The notes under the pieces are model-generated. The model was not told the DNA's origin, searched no databases, and saw nothing but the letters and a program-made list of their open reading frames with translations. From positions 1 to 18,883 of the forward strand of contig DIUV01000021.1 of NCBI GenBank assembly GCA_002423155.1: a stretch of 18,883 nucleotides of DNA, in the 5' to 3' direction. The translations under genes and the position numbers were made by a program. Below, piece by piece: positions 16,643 to 18,883 of this stretch (its first letter is position 1; every line of letters begins with the position of its first letter). This stretch comes from Alphaproteobacteria bacterium UBA6149 (GTDB taxonomy: Bacteria; Pseudomonadota; Alphaproteobacteria; Rickettsiales; UBA998).

Positions 16643-16808
16643 ATATACTCAAAATAGATGAAGATACGGATTTTATACCAAGATTTTTTGTCAAATAATA
16701 GCTGAAAAAAGTGACGGAATACTTACTGCTATTTCTAGCTTTTTTCGGCTATTAGTTGGCAAAAAATCGCCGCGTAGAAAATTCGCATCTTCATCTATTT
16801 TGAGTATA
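16643..16808. mobile_element. 166-bp palindromic MITE upstream of rho
   Basis: The outer arms at about 16643-16668 and 16783-16808 begin ATATACTCAAAATAGATGA and match apart from one A/G difference near their inner end. Inner arms at 16683-16711 and 16739-16767 match at 26 of 29 positions. The whole element can therefore fold into one long, nearly continuous hairpin. No open frame or clear target duplication is seen. It has no sequence in common with the other repeat families here, so it is a separate family. Confidence 0.82.
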
Positions 16809-16833
16809 TAATAAATCTCCCGTTACAAACGGG
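16807..16833 (+). promoter_or_regulatory. rho: Candidate -10 box and 5' hairpin of the rho transcript
   Basis: A perfect TATAAT occupies 16807-16812, right at the outer edge of the MITE. No good -35 lies at 17 nt; TTCGCA lies at 19 nt. A start around 16819 would begin with a hairpin at 16819-16833, a 6-bp perfect stem CCCGTT/AACGGG with an ACA loop. The rho start codon is 43 nt further on. This is a prediction from spacing alone. Confidence 0.35.
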
Positions 16834-16875
16834 TATTTAGCATATAACAAAACTCCCCTCTACTCAAGGTTTCTC

Positions 16876-18135
16876 ATGAATATTAAAGAATTAAAGAAAA
16901 AACGTCCCGATGAATTATTCGCTATGGCGGAAGAATTTGAGATGGAAAATGCCAGTGGCATGCTCAAACAAGACATGGTGTTTGGCATTCTCAAAAAAAT
17001 GGCCGAAAAAGGGGAGATTATCTCTGGTGAAGGGGTGATTGAAGTTTTGCATGATGGATTTGGTTTCTTGCGCTCTCCCGAAGCTAATTATCTAGCTGGT
17101 CCAGATGATATTTATGTTTCTTCCGCGCAAATTCGCCGTTATGGGCTGCGTACGGGGGATACTATTGAGGGGGAAATTCGCGCTCCGAAAGATAATGAGC
17201 GTTATTTTTCTTTGCAAAAAGTAAATACCATTAATATGGATGACCCGGAACAGGCGAAACATAAAGTCAATTTTGATAATCTAATTCCCCTATATCCTGA
17301 AGACCGCTTGAAGCTGGAAACGCACCGCACTATAAATAAAGAAGATTTAAGTTGCCGGGTGATTGATATAGTATCTCCACTCGGAAAAGGACAACGTGCG
17401 CTGATTGTGGCGCCGCCGCGGACTGGTAAAACTGTATTGATGCAAAATATCGCCCATGCGATTACGGATAACCACCCCGAATGTACATTAATAGTCTTAT
17501 TGATTGATGAACGCCCGGAGGAAGTAACCGACATGGCGCGGTCGGTAAAAGGTGAAGTAGTTAGCTCAACCTTTGATGAACCAGCACACCGCCACGTACA
17601 ATTAGCGGAAATGGTGATTGAAAAAGCTAAACGTCTGGTAGAGCATAAAAAAGACGTGGTGATTTTACTAGATTCTATCACTCGACTAGCGCGTGCTTAT
17701 AATACGGTGATTCCTTCTTCAGGAAAAGTATTAACTGGTGGGGTGGATGCCAATGCATTACAACGCCCCAAACGCTTTTTTGGAGCAGCGCGGAATATTG
17801 AAAATGGCGGTTCTCTAACCATTATCGCCACTGCCTTGATTGAAACAGGATCGCGCATGGATGAGGTTATCTTTGAGGAATTCAAAGGTACGGGTAACTC
17901 AGAAATTATCCTAGATCGCAAATTATCTGACAAACGCACCTTCCCGGCGATTGACATCAATAAATCAGGCACCCGTAAGGAAGATTTATTGGTGGATAAA
18001 GGCGCATTGGCGAAAATCTGGATGCTGCGCCGTATTCTCAACCCCATGGGCGTTACGGATAGTATGGAGTTCTTGCTGGATAAATTAAAAGACAGCAAAA
18101 CCAATGATGAATTTTTCAATCGGATGAATTCTTAA
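16876..18135 (+). CDS. rho: Transcription termination factor Rho
   Basis: This 419-residue protein is the hexameric RNA-dependent ATPase that ends transcription and separates RNA from the polymerase. The N-terminal helical part (MNIKELKKKRPDELF) is followed by the cold-shock-like RNA-binding domain with DGFGFLRS. The Walker A motif PPRTGKT is near residue 179 and the Walker B VVILLDSITRLARAYN near 260. The Q-loop/R-loop region and C-terminus are complete, and length is standard. An AAGG site precedes the ATG. The protein is intact, in contrast to the decayed gene that begins 8 nt after its stop. Confidence 0.98.
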   Translation: MNIKELKKKRPDELFAMAEEFEMENASGMLKQDMVFGILKKMAEKGEIISGEGVIEVLHDGFGFLRSPEANYLAGPDDIYVSSAQIRRYGLRTGDTIEGEIRAPKDNERYFSLQKVNTINMDDPEQAKHKVNFDNLIPLYPEDRLKLETHRTINKEDLSCRVIDIVSPLGKGQRALIVAPPRTGKTVLMQNIAHAITDNHPECTLIVLLIDERPEEVTDMARSVKGEVVSSTFDEPAHRHVQLAEMVIEKAKRLVEHKKDVVILLDSITRLARAYNTVIPSSGKVLTGGVDANALQRPKRFFGAARNIENGGSLTIIATALIETGSRMDEVIFEEFKGTGNSEIILDRKLSDKRTFPAIDINKSGTRKEDLLVDKGALAKIWMLRRILNPMGVTDSMEFLLDKLKDSKTNDEFFNRMNS

Positions 18136-18143
18136 AGGTACCC

Positions 18144-18700
18144 ATGAAGATTGTTGTTGCTTCACAATCCCAAGTAAAAATTGATTCGGTAAGGAATGCC
18201 TTGCTGGGTTTAGGAATTACTGCGTAGATTGTGGGGGTAAAAACTAAATCTGGCATTGCGGAGCAACCCATAGATGATGAAACTCTGCAAGGTGCACGCA
18301 ATCGCGTGCGCCATGCGCAGGAGTTGGTCGGGGACGCGGATTTATATATCGCCATCGAAAATGGTATTTTTCATGAAGATGGGAAATTTATTGATAAAGC
18401 AGTGGTATTGATGATTTCCAAGGAAGGCAAAGAAAATATTGCCCTATCAGAAGGGGTAGAGTTTCCCGCTGCATCAGTTGAAAAAGCCAGACAAAGAAAG
18501 ACCTCTGCATAATGCTACTGCCCTGGACTTATAAGTGCTAACTCATTGAAAAATAATACTCATGTACTGATGTACACTCCGTTTATTTTTCAATGAGTTA
18601 GCACTTATAAGCCTCAGCGCAGCGCATTATGCAGAGGTCTTAAAGAGGGTTTACCACCACCAGTGTGGGGCAGATTATGGCGGAAGATAATATAGTATGA
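18144..18700 (+). pseudogene. DUF84/YjjX-type inosine/xanthosine triphosphatase, broken
   Basis: The family hydrolyses non-canonical ITP/XTP to keep them out of nucleic acids. An ATG with an AAAGG site, 8 nt after rho, opens MKIVVASQSQVKIDSVRNAL. A TAG at 18225-18227 stops it after 27 codons. The same frame then continues with EQPIDDETLQGARNRVRHAQ and YIAIENGIF, clear DUF84 signatures, up to 18497. A 144-bp palindrome follows. Beyond it, in another frame (18647-18697), comes GFTTTSVGQIMAE, the expected continuation. Deleting the palindrome and one AAAGA duplicate rejoins the frame as VEKARQRGFTTTSVGQ. The tail ends early at TGA 18698-18700, so the extreme C-terminus also seems lost. Restart at GTG 18231 is conceivable but would give an incomplete protein. 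Confidence 0.88.
18498..18641. mobile_element. 144-bp palindromic MITE inserted in the DUF84 gene
   Basis: Perfect 18-bp ends (18498-18515 and 18624-18641, beginning AAGACCTCTGCATAATGC) enclose perfect 28-bp inner arms (18528-18555 and 18584-18611). Identical AAAGA pentamers at 18493-18497 and 18642-18646 border it and act as the target duplication. The perfect arms suggest a recent insertion. The ends recall IS5-group termini (GACCT-type), but that is only a resemblance from memory. No transposase is encoded. Confidence 0.88.
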
Positions 18701-18741
18701 AAATTAACGAGTATATTTTATCTAATTTAAAATCAAGTTAG
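18697..18741 (+). other. Short open frame overlapping the broken gene's stop (possible gene remnant)
   Basis: An ATG overlaps the TGA that ends the DUF84 remnant (ATGA), the usual form of coupled gene starts, and reads MKINEYILSNLKSS before TAG. This could be the first codons of a lost downstream gene. I do not recognise the family; the start vaguely recalls adenine phosphoribosyltransferase N-termini, but 14 residues are too few to judge. Confidence 0.2.
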
Positions 18742-18764
18742 GATGAAATATTATACTAATTCCA

Positions 18765-18883
18765 CACCCTACACGACAGCACCGTTAATATTACAAAGCC
18801 ATTGAATGCTAAGTATTTATTTGTCGAGATCGCTCCCTCCGTCGTCATTCCTGCGCAGGCACACTACTGTCCAATTAAATTTA
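18765..18883. mobile_element. Partial relative of the nested MITE, cut by the window end
   Basis: It begins with the same 18 bases as the 387-bp element (CACCCTACACGACAGCAC, 18765-18782). Near the window end it also has a GTCGTCATTCC-type block (18841-18851) and CACTACTGTCCAATTAAA (18863-18880), both found inside that element. The order and spacing differ: the GTCGTCAT block now lies outside the ACTGTCC block. It is therefore a rearranged or separately assembled member. Its far end is outside the window. Confidence 0.75.

Noticed and set aside
18225..18227. TAG read as a recoded amino acid
   Set aside because: The gene has further defects (palindrome insertion, early TGA), and the other genes here end with ordinary stops including TAG (rpsG and the M23 peptidase).

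Overview
The window reads as chromosomal DNA of an alphaproteobacterium. EF-G, S7, S12, Rho and acetyl-CoA synthetase all look alphaproteobacterial, the str operon has the classical order rpsL-rpsG-fusA-tuf, and the base composition is moderately AT-rich. I cannot name a genus. A flagellin gene implies a motile cell or motile ancestor. Most of the window is ordinary housekeeping sequence. The unusual part is the density of short palindromic, non-autonomous repeats between about 11.2 and 18.9 kb.

Layout. Positions 1-3005 (minus strand) carry the str operon: the first 8 codons of tuf, then fusA, rpsG and rpsL, with a good sigma70-type promoter at 3105-3133. Positions 3301-7268 (plus strand) carry a closely spaced run: a membrane-anchored M23 peptidoglycan peptidase, a GNAT acetyltransferase, a RidA-family protein and a COG2509-type FAD-dependent oxidoreductase. 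Positions 7298-9161 (minus) hold a two-gene type II restriction-modification cassette, an endonuclease that looks ApaLI-like and a beta-class DNA methyltransferase. It is visibly more AT-rich than its neighbours and was probably acquired. Positions 9242-11194 (minus) encode acetyl-CoA synthetase.

From 11207 the spacers become rich in repeats. A facing pair of REP-like hairpins (REPIN-like) lies upstream of a large orphan flagellin (11620-13968). A second such pair follows the flagellin gene and has been split by a 387-bp nested-palindrome MITE with a 9-bp target duplication. A glycosyltransferase and a ygfZ-type folate-binding gene overlap by 4 bp (14621-16530). A third kind of palindromic MITE (16643-16808) sits just upstream of rho (16876-18135) and may supply its -10 box.

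Downstream of rho lies a decayed DUF84/YjjX-type (inosine/xanthosine triphosphatase) gene. It has an in-frame TAG near its start and is split by a 144-bp perfect-ended palindrome. Removing the palindrome and one copy of a 5-bp duplication rejoins the reading frame exactly. The window ends inside a second, rearranged relative of the nested MITE. At least four repeat families are therefore present in about 7.6 kb, and two insertion events can be reconstructed to the base.
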